Shown: positions 1 through 10,839 of the stretch, piece by piece
Layout: every line of letters begins with the position of its first letter
Numbering within the stretch: the stretch's first letter is position 1
Assembly (NCBI GenBank): GCA_002118135.1
Contig: BDIU01000412.1
Span: forward strand, 314,664 to 378,663
Length of the DNA: 64,000 nt
DNA from: Trebouxia sp. TZW2008
Taxonomy: Eukaryota > Chlorophyta > Trebouxiophyceae > Trebouxiales > Trebouxiaceae
Direction: 5' to 3'
The notes under the pieces: generated by a model
What the model was told of the DNA's origin: nothing
Database searches by the model: none
The model's input: the letters and a program-made list of their open reading frames with translations, nothing else
Position numbers and translations under genes: made by a program

Positions 1-33
1 TGCCCTGCTGCCCAATCTTCTTGCTTCTCACAG

Positions 34-453
34 GCAGAACAGAGAGCTTTACAGCTTGCTACCGCACGTCATCTGTCAGCGAGCCTGCTTTTGTAATCAT
101 TGTTCATGCATCCCATTTCTCTTGCTCTTTGCAGGCATGACATAAATCTGTACAGTCTGCTAAAGCACAGCTTGGTCACAGGTCTTGCAGCTTGGAAGCC
201 AAATCAGACCGTACTGTATCTGACAGTTGACTCCTGCCTGTCCTTGGGCGCCCATTCTTCATGCTCCATGCAGGCACAACATGATGCTGCGCAGTCTGCT
301 AGAGCACGAGGCAGGTGCACCTCCTCCTGCCTGAGCGGCTGCCGGCACCTCTGAGTTGGGTGAAGCTGATCCAGCACTGACCAAAGCATTCTTCAGCATT
401 GCCTGTTTCCTGCACGCTTTCCTGCTACTGCTCACTCTTATTGCTGTTTGCAG
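34..453 (+). repeat. Three decayed tandem copies of the 5' edge of the NOC3-like exon
   Basis: Copies of the acceptor plus the first 35-80 bases of the exon at 454 begin at 34, 135 and 274, each just after CAG. The copy at 274 matches best. It encodes LLEHEAGAPPPA, but the codon that is TGG in the good exon is TGA. The two older copies align only over about 35 bases. Spacing is 101, 139 and 180 bases, so the unit includes intron sequence. Confidence 0.75.
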
Positions 454-1464
454 GCATAATATGAAGCTCCGCAGCTTGCTAGAGCATGAGGCAGGTGCCC
501 CTCCTCCTGCCTGGGCAGCTGCCGGAACCTCTGAGCTGGGTGAGACCGACTCAAGCGAACTGAGCAGGGCGCCATTGTGGGAATTGGCGCTGCTGCAGAA
601 GCACTACCACCCTGATCTGGCCAAGGCTGCTGCCACTGTAGCGCGTATACCACCGCAAGGTATACATTTTGTCTTGTTATTGGCGTTTTCTGGGCATGAC
701 TTGACTTCTATGATGTTTTCTTGGGCGCAATGTTACCCCTCAGCATTGATTCACACACACAGTAAAGTCACGACACTCCACAGATCTATGTACACACAAC
801 GCTCACATCATGATGAATTGCAGTGGTACTGTGGGCAGCACAAACAGTGTGTTAGTCTCAGCAGTGGATCCTTCAGCATTGACTCACATTTTCAATCAAA
901 ATGCATTCCTTGACAAACTCTCATGACACACTTGCACAAAGACACATTGATTGCTGTACAGGCCTTGGTACTGGCGGCAGCAGTCAAAGTGTGTTAGTCT
1001 CTGCAATGGACCCTTCAGCATTGGCCCACACATACAGTACAGACCAGGGCATGTTCAGGCCTGGTCCCCAGCCCCCTCGCAAGGGGCCTACTGCCCCTTC
1101 AGACCACAAGCTGCCAGCGTTTGCCCTACTGCCACCTAGGGAAGAAGAGGAGCAGCTGATGCACAGCTTGCATGATTGTTCAGAAATGCACACCACTCAC
1201 GTGCAAGAGTCTGGAGATAATGTCAACGAACCGCTAGGCAATGCGGATGTAGCGTTGGTCCTCAGAAATTGGTTTCTAGAGCAGAAGAGCTTTCAGAAAA
1301 ATGTCATGTTACGGCATCAGCATGCAAAGCTGGCAAAGCAGATTGTCAAGTTGAAGCAGCACCTATTTCAGAAGCAGCATCAAAAAGCAATCGTGCAGCA
1401 CAAGGGAAGCAAAACTGCTGGGAAACACAGAAGGAAGCAGGGTACGAGCAAGACCAGCAACTGA
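454..1464 (+). CDS. NOC3-like nucleolar complex protein, C-terminal part (CBF/Mak21-type domain), 5' truncated by window edge
   Basis: NOC3-type proteins act with NOC1/NOC2 in nucleolar maturation of the 60S pre-ribosome. Two exons are supported: 454-659 (ends CAA G before GTATAC) and 998-1464 (acceptor GTGTTAG, completing the codon as GTC; TGA at 1462-1464). The first carries a segment LWELALLQKHYHP, the W-E-L...HYHP signature of the CBF domain. The second has DPSALAHTYSTDQGMFRP and then a basic, lysine-rich tail. Upstream exons lie outside the window. The exon at 454 has three decayed copies upstream and the exon at 998 has one. NOC3 rather than NOC4 or Mak21 is inferred from the residues after HYHP and is moderately sure. 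Confidence 0.6.
856..997 (+). repeat. Decayed copy of the 5' edge of the last NOC3-like exon
   Basis: The segment from 856 repeats the start of the exon at 998, including the GTGTTAG acceptor, 142 bases upstream. It diverges after about 50 bases and its frame is not maintained. Confidence 0.7.
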
Positions 1465-2069
1465 TGAGGTGAGATCAGAACTTGTGGTGGATGCTGAAAA
1501 TTGTTCAGTGCAAATCTTGTCTCGCTGTTTGACACCTTTGTACCTCTTTACTGAGATGACGTTTACACAATAAAAAAATATGACCAGCCCTACAGTGACA
1601 AACGGGTGTTGCATTGTGGCTGCAGCGCCACAGATGTCTATATTGAGCATGATGTCACAAGGACTCAACTATTCATAATGATGAGGTGTGTGGATGGCAT
1701 GTACTGAAGTTGAACATCGTAGCTGCAGTTCATTTTATTTGAGCCTTCCTTAATGGGTAAGGTACAGCCAGCATGGTCAATCATCGAAACACAAGAATAG
1801 TACAAACAGCTACAAAATCGAGGTACAAGCTATGATGCATCACAAAATTGCTGCCTGCAAGATGACAGCTTAGCAATGTCATTAGTACAACTGTACACAC
1901 TCCTGTGTAGGAGCCAATATGTGTTGTGTGTCACGTGTGCTGACGGGTCCTTTGAAGCTGAACGACCCAACATCTGTAGGTTTTTACACAGAGCATAGGT
2001 TTTGCACCGCCGTCTACAGTCACGTTTTCTGCAAATCTTCTGAGTAATCATGATGAAGCTCCGCCGGAG
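1465..2069. other. Intergenic region between convergent genes
   Basis: Between the stop of the NOC3-like gene (+) and the stop of the gene at 2070 (-). An AATAAA-like stretch lies near 1570. No open frame here has splice sites or family similarity, so it is read as the two 3' UTRs plus spacer. Confidence 0.5.
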
Positions 2070-3998
2070 TCAGCCATGGGTTTGATCCACTGCAGCGATG
2101 GCTGGATCCCACCAGGGCATGCTCACTTTTGGCACCTGCAGACATTATGTCAAGCTGAAATTACCTAGAGGAGACATCACATGTACAGCTGTAGCAGTTC
2201 ACATCACAAAAGAAGAAGAGTATGGCATGGATTTACTACCTTTTCATGTATACAGGTTGATGTACACACAGCGTTGAAGCAGACCTGACATAGCCGGGTG
2301 ACTAACAGGACGTACGGGATGCTGCTACGGCTGAATGTTCGTTCTTGATGCTTTGTCCTGCTCATGTCTCACAGCTGCTGCAAAGTGAAACATGGCATGA
2401 GTCGGACTCTTACCCACACGTGTTCCCTCATGTACTCCTGTCCCCTGTCCACGGCTGCCTTGTAGCAAGGGTCAGTTGTGTACATGTGCTGTGCCTCCAT
2501 TGCACACTCTTTCATGAAAGCTTGTCTTTCCTGGGGCAAGCTGCTAGGGGAAACTGCAGTGATGGTGGTGGGGGTGCTCTGATTGAGCCTTGTGCACCCT
2601 GCCCACGCTGATATGTCCCACCAGTCAGATGCCAGCTCCTGACCTGAGCTGAGTGCTGGGTTGGACAGCTGGCGCTCTGCAGCTACTGACAGAGGGACTG
2701 GGGCTACAAGCAGGAATGGGTCCAATGAAGCCAGCAAAAACACTGCAATTGGTGGCCGCTGCTGAATTGTCAGGTAGCACTGCTGGCGTGTTCAGACCAT
2801 CACCTCACTCTGCGGAATCACCACAGCTGCACGCATGCAAGGATTGGAAAGCTGAGGCTCCCATGACCCGGAAGCTGAGCAAGCAGGAGTCAGCAGTGAA
2901 AGGGGCAGGGGCTCTGGTGAAGGATCCTCTCGTGCATAGGAAAGCACCCAACCAGACAGCCGCAGCAAGAGCAGTAGCTCCTCTGGTGCTTGCAGAGGAA
3001 GCGCTACATAAGCTGTCCTCAGCATGGTAGTTGCTCCAAAGTGGTAGAAGCAAGGACCACCCAGCGTAGACTCGCCTCCTCCCAGGGCTGCATTCTCAGC
3101 TTCTCGCAGTACCTCAGGCACTGCGTTCTCTCCAACACCAAAGCGTTCCACCTGCAGATGCACGGGAATGACCTCATTGCCATCATGCCTCTGCAAACAC
3201 TCTATTGCAGTGCAAGACATTGCTGCTTGAATAAGAACAAGATTTACCAACCTCACAGCCAGGGTGGCAAAACATCTTGGCATATCCTGAATCCAGGTTG
3301 ATGTTGTTGCGGGTTGCTGTGCTGTATGCCACACGCCTCTGAGGATGAGGAGCATTTGCTGCGTTGGCTGCCTTGTATGATGGGTGTGCAAAAAGAGCAG
3401 CCTTGCATAGCAGATGGCTTTGAGCCAATTTGATGGTGTGGTCTGTTGCCAGCATGATACCACTGGGGTCTTCTGCCCATTGTTGGCACAAACCGCAGAA
3501 CTGTAGCTGGAATTTTGGGTCGCCACGCTTTGGCTGATACTGCTCTGGTAAGGCCTGTAGCACTGCATTCAGCAACAGGTTCATGCTGTACCATGCTCCT
3601 CCAGCTGTGCCATCTGGGATCTGTCGCAGTTTGTGATACAGCTTCCGCAACGCTCTCTGCGCTTGATCAAAAAGGTGCAAGGCTTCAGAAATTCGCTGCC
3701 GCTGTGTCAGTGGTAACTGTTGTTGCTCGTAGCCAATGTCTCTGCCTTGCTGTATCCACGTCAGAACCTGAGCAAAACTCTTGCTGTCTACGCTTGCGAC
3801 TGGTTCACGCGCAGCCGCAAGACCAGTACGTGCTTTTAACACCGTCCAAGTTGTATTCTGAGGTCGCTCCTGGGCAGAAAGCTGAGCCAATGCAGCAACC
3901 AATTGAAATTCTTCGCGGCATTGGGGCAATGCAGCCTGGCACATTTGCGGCATATGCAGAGCCATTCGCAATATTGCAAGCAAAGGCAAGCAGCTCAC
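2070..3998 (-). CDS. Unrecognised multi-exon protein
   Basis: Exons on the minus strand, in order: about 3998 down to about 3252, 3190-2809, about 2737-2414, and 2135-2070 (stop TGA at 2070-2072). The last three joins keep phase: CAGA before GTGAGG, then TTGCAG; then TGG before GTAAGA, then CTGCAG, giving VPKVSMPWWDPAIAAVDQ at the C-terminus. The intron between 3251 and 3191 is only about 61 bases and starts GTTGGT, so that join is less sure. The protein is mostly helical, with GGAWYSMNLLLNAVLQ and LRLSGWVLSYAREDP segments. I do not recognise a family. The N-terminus is open: no ATG fits at the upstream end, and an exon-like ORF at 5117-5341 could be its first exon. Confidence 0.6.
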
Positions 3999-4553
3999 GC
4001 CTCAACTGTCAGGCGGCCTGCAATTGCCAAGTGCTTGCAGGGCCTTAAAAGCAGGCTTTTTGAGCAGCACACAAATTCCTGGCCCGGAGCAAATTGTCTT
4101 GCTCGCCCGGTCCTGGTCTCCCGCCTCGAGTAGCTCCGAGGAGGAGGCGTAACGCCAGCAAACCTGCAATTCATTCAGTGTTCACAGAGCGCTGCGTGAT
4201 CTGCAGGCGCTTGGCAGTTCGAAGCCCCTGATTTGGCCCCTGCCATACGGAGGCACCGCAAGACACAACGCTTCGCCGATGTGACGCGAAACGCAGGGAC
4301 TGATATCTGCGATTGCTTGCATGCACTTCGTCGTCTCGAAAACCCAGCCACGAACACCAGCAACTTACAGCCCGCACGCTCCATCCTAAGCCGTGATCGA
4401 GAATGTTGCTGACCAACGACAACTCGAGCACATCGAACACGGGCACAACTGGCGAAGACTCCAGCAGCGCCATGGACTTTGCAGATCAAGAGGGGCCAGG
4501 TAGAATTTTGAACCCCAGTCTGTGCTGAGGCAGCAGGCAGAGTCTCAGGTAAA
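3999..4553. promoter_or_regulatory. Presumed divergent promoter region of the 2070-3998 gene and cereblon
   Basis: GC-richer spacer between the minus-strand gene and cereblon. An ATG at 4472 opens a short frame (MDFADQEGPG) that would join the cereblon frame only through an intron of about 37 bases, so it is uncertain whether cereblon starts at 4472 or 4554. No core promoter motif was assigned. Confidence 0.35.
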
Positions 4554-7500
4554 ATGCATGCGGCAGGAGCAGCTCAACCCGGAGAGCAGCTGCTTGCAGA
4601 GACCAGGCATACATATCTTGGAGGTATAGTTATCGACATGAATGAAGATTTTGATTCACAAGCTACGTGTATTGCTCAAATGGAGGCCATGCATGCAGAC
4701 GTTGATGACCTACAAGGCGGTGGGATAGTGTTGGACACAGGCCAAGTTTGTCGCCTGCCTCTAATACCACTTGAAGGTATGCCATGCTTTGTGGCATTCT
4801 GCTGTTGCTCAGGCCTCACTGCGTATACCTGCTCACCAGCACCTTGCACTGTGCCATTTTGACAGTTCTGAGGCTGAAACCAGATGTTTTGCATCAACGA
4901 AGCGGTTTGCTTGGTTGAAATTCCATACGAGTTCCACTTACCAGGTGCTGCTGCAGGAATCGTTTTGATGCCTGGTGACACACTTCCTCTGAAGGTTGTG
5001 AGAAGTCAGGACAGGGCCAAGCTGGAAAGTGCCCTGCATGCTCCTGCCCCTTACACCAGGCTCATTGCTGTGGTGAGCTGGTTTTGCTTTTTTCTATGAA
5101 TGGGATTGACATTCATTCAGCATAAATTGCAAATGACAACAGCAACATTACCTGCAGCATCAGCAAATTGTTGCAGCCAATCACTCAGTCCGCTGGGCTT
5201 ATTGGTCAATGATGTCAGCTTCTGGATTTGCATCATCTGACTGAAAGATGTTGAGACTGTGATGGAGGCCTGAAGGGCTCTCTTCACAGGCCCTGTTGGA
5301 GCAGTTGGCAGTGAAGCAGGAGAGGCAGCTGCGTCAGTCATTGCCTCACCAAGTTGAGAGTATGCTAGACAACTACCTTCTGTTTTGACCGCTGTCTCAT
5401 CTACACACGTGATTTTTGACCTTTGCTGTAATTATCAATGCCATGACATGATTCCCTCAAAACATCGCTCACTGTGGGGCATGTCTTCACACAAATGTAA
5501 ACAGGTGTCATGCTGTTGCAGCGTCCATTCCAGGTGCAAGTGGCACACATCTCAATTTAGCAATGTTGAGACGATCTTGTGGATGCTGGCATGACAGCAG
5601 CATGACAGCGTGTTCAAGACAGTGTGCTGTGTGTTGTTATTGCCACCATGTGACAAATGCGCTACAACATGTTGCAGCTGTAGCAACAACACTTTTTTGC
5701 CAATAGTCAGTGCTAGGACTAACAAATCATCAAATGCATGCGAGTTTTCTTGGGCAGTGCAGCACTTCTCCTCCTTCCGCAGGTTTGCATGACAAGGAGT
5801 GACCCTGGAGCGGTCCACCTGCACTCTGTTGGCTGCACAGCTGAGATACGCCAGATTAGCCGACAAGAGGACAGCATGCTAAATGTTGTTGCCAAAGGTT
5901 TGTCCCATTATTCATATGCATGCTTGTTGAATGCACAGCTGGTATTCACCAAATTTGCCGATAAGCAGATGGCACATGGAACATTGTTGCCAAGGGTGAT
6001 GCGCACTGTACTGGCACTAATGACATGATTGCAATTTGCAAGCTAGACAGCAAGCAACTTTACAGCAAGTATGCTGATGTGCATGGCAATCCATGACACA
6101 CAGGAACAAAAAGGCGTCAGGCTTTGACCCTTTCAGGACGCATGCATCACGTGAAGAACTTGGAAGTTTTGCACGATAGATCTCACCAGAACGCAATCAA
6201 CAGGAGAGGGTTTCATGCACCGTTGTGGCATTGAGCTCATATGACTGTGATGCAGGACGGCAGCGATTGAAACTGGACCTGTTTGCACTTCAGCATGGCC
6301 AAGACCTATCTTCAGCACAGCAGGTCATCACAGCAGATGCACAGCCAACCTATATACCCCCAGAGGCAGGGCAGGGCATTGCCTACTGGCCCCTGCATGT
6401 GTGGAGGCAGAACGATGCTTTTAGCCTGGCAGAAACAGCAGCTACTCTGTTCAATTCTTTGGCACCCCAGGTCAGAGCTTTAGCTGAGGCAATGGTTTGT
6501 TGTTGTGGTATATTGTAGCTTTTCTCATTTGCTCAATTTGTTGGCACCTCAAATATAACAACCGCCTGATACCAATTTTGAGTGTTGACTTGCCTCTGGT
6601 GCAGGGAACCCATCAAACATGCAGCAAATCAGCATTGTTGTGGGAGATTGGATGTGTCATTGTTGGGCAAACAGAGTGCAGTGGGGTTGCCACGGCGGCT
6701 ATTGCAAGAGCTGCTCAGTTTGCATGCTACTCAAGAGTTACCTACATCTTACTCAGTCAGCAAATTCTGCACGGATGCAGTTGCGGCAGCTTCAGCAAGA
6801 TCCATTGGGGTTTTTCTGCTGGCTGCTGCACGACTACAGCATTACCTAAGATGACTGTTGTCGGGAGTGACTACTACCTAATGATTACATGATGGTTGTT
6901 TGACATTGAGCCACGAACTGTTGCAGGTCCGGCAGCTACAGGCAGATCCACTGGCCCTCTCCTACTGACAAAAGCACTCTTAAATTAAAACCTCAGCCTT
7001 AGCTAAGATGAGTCAGGTCGTGGGTCATACACAGTATGCAAAACATTGATTCTTCGTCTCCTGCAGGTGCAACAGCTGCAGGCTGATCCACTTGCCCTGT
7101 CATACTGGCTGGCATAAGCCTGTCATTAGAGGCTGGCACCTGCCAGCGCCTCTGGGCACACGGTCACATGAATGCCTCAAAGTTCTGTCAAGTCACTGAA
7201 CAGCGAGCCATGCACTGCTGCAGGCACGGCAGCTGCAGGTAGATCCGCTTGCCCTCTCGTATTGGCTGGCGTCAAATCTACCTCTGGAGGATGGCACCCG
7301 CCAACACCTTCTGGAAGCGTAATCATGCGAATGCCTTGTAATTCCATCAAGTGACTGAACAGCAAGTCATGCACTGCTGCAGGTACAGCAGCTTCAGGAT
7401 TAATACCCAGTGATGCACTGCTGCAGGTACGGCAGGTACAAGCAGGTCCACTTGCCCTATCATACCGGCTAACACCAAATTTGCCTCTAGAGGACGGGAC

Positions 7501-9641
7501 CTGCCTGCGCCTCCTGGAAGCGCGATCATGCGAATGCCTTGCAATTCCATCAAGTGACTGGACAGCAAGTGATGTACTGCTGCAGGTACAGCAGCTTCAG
7601 GATTAACGCCCAGTGATGCACTGCTGCAGGTACAGCAGCTACAAGCACATTTACTTGTCCTCTCCTACTGGCTGGCGTAAAATTTGCCTCTAGAGGACGA
7701 CACTCACCAGCGCCTCTTGACAGCATGACTACAATAATACCTTACAGTCAAGTGAGTCAACACTGACTCATGCACTGCTGCAGGTGCGGCAGCTGCAGGC
7801 TGATCCACTCGCCCTGTCATACTGGCTGGCGTCAAATTTGCCTCTAGAGGACGGCACCCGTCAGCGCCTTCTGGAAGCTCCTACAGTGGTTGAAAGGTAG
7901 TGCCTTTTGCCTGATGCACAAGTTGACGGCTTCGGCCTGATGCACAGCCAGCCTTGCTTTACGACACGGGTATTTTGCCTGAGCAAAGTGCCTTGAGCCC
8001 TGCACCAAGTGCTGTATGCTGATCTGGCATTTGCTTTGGCGTGTTCTGCATAGTTGCTGGATTAGGCGTGACATGATCAGCGCTTCACAGTATTGATGTT
8101 GCGGGCGCAGGCTCAAGAATGAAGTCGCCCTGATGCAAAGAATGACAAGCTTGAGGTGTCGCTTCTGTATGACTGAGGTAAGTGCTGCTATGGCATTCGA
8201 TAGCCTCGCAGAGCATCACATTGCATCGCATCGCATCGCATTGCAGAGCATGGCATAGCGCAGCACAGCACATCACAGCACAGCACAGCACAGCACAGTC
8301 CAGCACAGCCCACCCCAGCCTATCCACCCGTTGCTCAAAGCATAGGTCAACACAGCAAATGAATTCGCAAGTGCATTCTTGTTGATGCTGTCAGCCATCA
8401 ACCCATAGTGCTGTTGTTTGCTTTGGATGCATTAGTACAACATGATAATATCTTTGATATTAATTGCTTCAGGTGCTAGCCAAAACTGCATTGCAGTGCT
8501 GGCAAGATTCAACCTCAGTGTCTGATGCTGTAGGTGGCATCAGCAAAGGATGTCCTTTCTATGTCCAATGAAGGCACAGGCGGCGCCTTTGTCAACAGCC
8601 ATGGCTACATTTTGCAACTCTGGCTGCGGATGGGTTCTGCAAAAACGTAATCTCAGCTTTTGTGCTGCTGGTGACATCAGCAAAGGACATCCATCAAAAA
8701 CTTGTGTATAGCCCGTGTTCCACAAGTTTCCAGCCAAAAGCAAAAGGCAGCAGAAGTCAGACTGGTGTTGCTGTAGGTAGCATCAGCAAAGGATGTGCTA
8801 TCCATGTCCAATGAAGGCACAGGCGGTGCCTTTGTGAACAGCCACGGCTATGTGCATGACATGGTCACGCTGCATCGCGCCACAAATGCGACCTGCGAGG
8901 GTGAACCTGAAACTGAGCATAGCTGGTTTCCGGGCTATGCTTGGACCATCGCGTACTGTGCTGGCTGTACTAATCATTTGGTAAGCAAAATTTGCTGTGC
9001 TGTCTCGTCACCTTCATCAGGGCATGTTTACAACTACTATCTGCGAGTTTGTGCCTTGTGGCCTGGTGGTGACTGACTGTCATAAATCCTTCACATAATC
9101 AGATCAGGTAGATGATGAGAGCCTGCATATTGCAAAAGCAACATTTTGCAGCATGGGAGCAAAAGTCAGAAAGGGATGAGTCTCAGTTGCCCCACAAGCA
9201 TGGGACTGAGCCCAAAATCTCTTCAGCTTATACAAGGCTGGACATTCACGGCCTGGGCTCTTCCTCTGCCCCTTTCAAAACCCTGTTCATACTTCATTTC
9301 CGTCACTTTCCGTCACTACATGGTTCCTGGAACGAACCCAAAAGTGTGGTGTTGCGTAGGACTTGATGATCACAGCAGCACATCCTGAGCTTTCGCCCCG
9401 CACCTATTGCAGTCTCAGGCAATCAGCAATCACTTTCAGTCACTACAGCATCCCTTGGCTCAACCCCAGATACTGGTTTTTGCAGGGCTGGATGTTCACA
9501 GCAGCACAGCCTGAGCTTTCTCCCCGCACCTTCTGGGGCCTCAGGCGACCAGCAATCACAGAACTTGATGAAGCTAGGCGTAACATGCTGTGGCACCCAA
9601 TTTTACATGGCTTGCGTCACAATCGTTTTGCTGCAGTCTGA
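4554..9641 (+). CDS. CRBN: Protein cereblon (CRL4 substrate receptor), LON N-terminal domain plus CULT domain
   Basis: Cereblon is the DDB1-bound substrate receptor of CUL4 ubiquitin ligases. Exons: 4554-4776, 4957-5072, 5783-5897, 6256-6494, 7784-7896, 8111-8177, 8777-8980, 9486-9641; all phases close. HTYLGG near the start matches the LPTSHTYLG segment of animal cereblon. LMPGDTLPL, GCTAEIRQI and LNVVAKGRQR follow the LON domain, and YWLASNLPLEDGTRQ ends it. The CULT domain has its zinc ligands as two CxxC pairs (RCRFC, YCAGC), plus HGYVHD and EHSWFPGYAW, with GWMFTA in the last exon. The three tryptophans of the drug-binding cage are therefore present. Several introns hold decayed exon copies. 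Alternative start at 4472. Confidence 0.92.
5117..5341 (-). other. Exon-like ORF on the minus strand inside cereblon intron 2
   Basis: An ATG at 5341 opens 64 codons (MTDAAASPASLPTAPTGPV, later GLSDWLQQFADAAG) ending at a plausible donor, GCAG before GTAATG, in phase 1. It reads like a natural first exon. The next minus-strand coding (the gene at 3998) can be entered in phase 1 at a weak TTGAG acceptor, which would make that gene overlap the 5' end of cereblon. It could equally be chance. No family recognised. Confidence 0.35.
5940..6010 (+). repeat. Decayed copy of the 3' edge of cereblon exon 3
   Basis: About 45 bases resemble the end of exon 3 (the ATTAGCCGACAAG... to GTTGCCAAAGG stretch near 5852-5897). 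They lie downstream in the intron, past the real donor at 5898. The copy has lost the frame. Confidence 0.55.
6927..7783 (+). repeat. Array of seven decayed copies of the cereblon LON exon edge
   Basis: Copies start after CAG at 6927, 7067, 7224, 7383, 7427, 7586 and 7630. The good exon is at 7784. Copies 7383 and 7586 are truncated to about 35 bases, and each is followed by a fuller copy 44 bases on, which suggests a two-part unit was duplicated again over about 203 bases. Copy 6927 has TGA after SY, copies 7067 and 7630 have TAA after WLA, copy 7224 is open almost to the exon end, and copy 7427 is open but has W changed to R. Each unit includes the intron 3' end (TGCACTGCTGCAG in several). 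Confidence 0.9.
8200..8325 (+). repeat. Low-complexity 5-base repeats in cereblon intron 6
   Basis: Imperfect runs of GCATC followed by AGCAC units (GCATCGCATCGCATC, then CAGCACAGCACAGCAC), about 125 bases. This is a simple-sequence expansion with no coding meaning. Confidence 0.85.
8534..8776 (+). repeat. Two decayed copies of the first CULT exon edge
   Basis: The copy at 8534 repeats the start of the exon at 8777 for about 80 bases (acceptor GCTGTAG, through the GGAFVNSHGY codons) and then breaks. A shorter copy begins at 8671 (GTGACATCAGCAAAGGA). Both are upstream of the good exon. Confidence 0.85.
9237..9485 (+). repeat. Two decayed copies of the last cereblon exon edge
   Basis: Copies begin at about 9237 (GCTGGACATTCACGG) and 9360 (after GCGTAG), 123-126 bases apart. 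The good exon is at 9486. The copy at 9360 keeps SELSPRTYCSLRQSAIT, recognisably the SPRTFWGLRRPAIT segment, but lacks the GW codons that close the tryptophan cage. Confidence 0.85.
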
Positions 9642-10290
9642 TGCAACTATGATGACTGCAGCATTTGCAGGTGCATTTGTCATTGCTGTCAGTTCCAGAT
9701 CTGTGTTGTACATTACCTTATAATGTGCCCAATCCAGTTCATATTAGTACAAGTGATTAGGTTTCTGCAGCAGCTGCTAGCATGTGGCATCACGTATACC
9801 ACATGCGTGATGGTATACGCATTGCCATACCGTTGCCATACTGTTGCCAATCAAATACTGCAAGCTAGGTGTTTGAGCAGTTGAGGTAGCTTTCTAGCAA
9901 ATTGATTGTCCGCATTTCAGGCGCCATGTTGTATTGCATGTACATGAAGCTAGACCGTCGTATGTGAACCCTCCCAAGGCAGGTACAAGCGATGGCAAGT
10001 CTGCGTGCAGCATTTGACCATGTAGCACTGGCAAAACGGCCATAAACCTGCAGATTTGGCAAGTGGATTGCGTTGCTGTGCTGTGACCATGCTATTTTAC
10101 AGCTACACCCCTGGCTATACCCTGCTTTGAAAATGTCATCTGATGTCACACAAGCTTAAGCAGACAAACATGTTCTGTTTCCTTGAATACTGTACACGCA
10201 GCATTGCGATGCAACAGCAATTACGATTTGTTTGCAGCATGAGCATTGCTTCCAGATATTAGCTTGCAGCAAGGTAAGCTTTGTTGACCT
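9642..10290. other. Intergenic region after cereblon
   Basis: Between the cereblon stop and the stop of the minus-strand gene at 10291, so another convergent pair. It contains a short run of TGGTATACGCATTGCCATACC-like imperfect inverted sequence near 9790-9850. No supported coding. Confidence 0.4.
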
Positions 10291-10839
10291 TCATTTCGTT
10301 TGATGATTTTTCTGGTCCAGAATGAAGAATTTCAGCATGCTTTTGGCCAAGTCGTACCCTGAGTACCGAGGCGCACCAGCCGCTTCTAAACATTGACCAC
10401 AACTTTCAGCAGCGGACACTTCCCAGAAATTCCAGAACTCGTCCGAATTGTAACCAGTCGCGAGGCCCCTGCCTTTCATCTGCGTTGTTGCTAGCGCAAC
10501 AAACATGCAGCCCACCTGCCGAGCCCCTTTGAGGTCCATGCCATGCTGCATGAATTCGTCTTCGATTTCCCAGGCTGCCTCAAACACGCTCTTAATCTGC
10601 TTGAAATCCGCCTTGCGTCGAATTTCCGACAAGCGCGAGCCGGTCAATAACAATGATCGTGCTTGCTTTTGGGTGAAACCAGCCCCTATCAGCTGACTCT
10701 CGACTTTGAAGACCTGCTCCGCATGTGATCTAACACGAATCACATCTGCACTGCGCGTACGTGTGAGACACGTCAGTGGTCGTCGTTGCACGCAGCATGA
10801 TCTACGCGTAGCAGCGGGATAAACAAGTGCGGTTTGCAT
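10291..10839 (-). CDS. Small single-exon protein with organelle-transit-like N-terminus, unrecognised
   Basis: ATG at 10839 to TGA at 10291-10293, 182 residues, no intron needed. The first 40 residues are rich in Arg, Ser, Thr and Ala and nearly free of acidic residues (MQTALVYPAATRRSCCVQRR), as in chloroplast or mitochondrial targeting peptides. The rest is mixed helical, with FEAAWEIEDEF and NFWEVSAAESCGQCLEAAG. I cannot name a family. The open frame, clean ATG and sharp compositional change after the presequence support a real gene. Confidence 0.6.
   Translation of the reverse strand: MQTALVYPAATRRSCCVQRRPLTCLTRTRSADVIRVRSHAEQVFKVESQLIGAGFTQKQARSLLLTGSRLSEIRRKADFKQIKSVFEAAWEIEDEFMQHGMDLKGARQVGCMFVALATTQMKGRGLATGYNSDEFWNFWEVSAAESCGQCLEAAGAPRYSGYDLAKSMLKFFILDQKNHQTK

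Noticed and set aside
6283..7900. Bacterial-type Lon protease
   Set aside because: Only the LON N-terminal domain is present, followed by the CULT domain with its zinc ligands and cage tryptophans. There is no AAA or protease domain, so it is cereblon.
8200..8325. Possible telomere-like or satellite DNA
   Set aside because: The 5-base runs are short, imperfect and confined to one intron, so they are a plain microsatellite.
9780..9850. Imperfect inverted repeat near GGTATACGCATTGCC, a possible hairpin or small transposon end
   Set aside because: The arms are short and mismatched, with no target-site duplication or second end visible.
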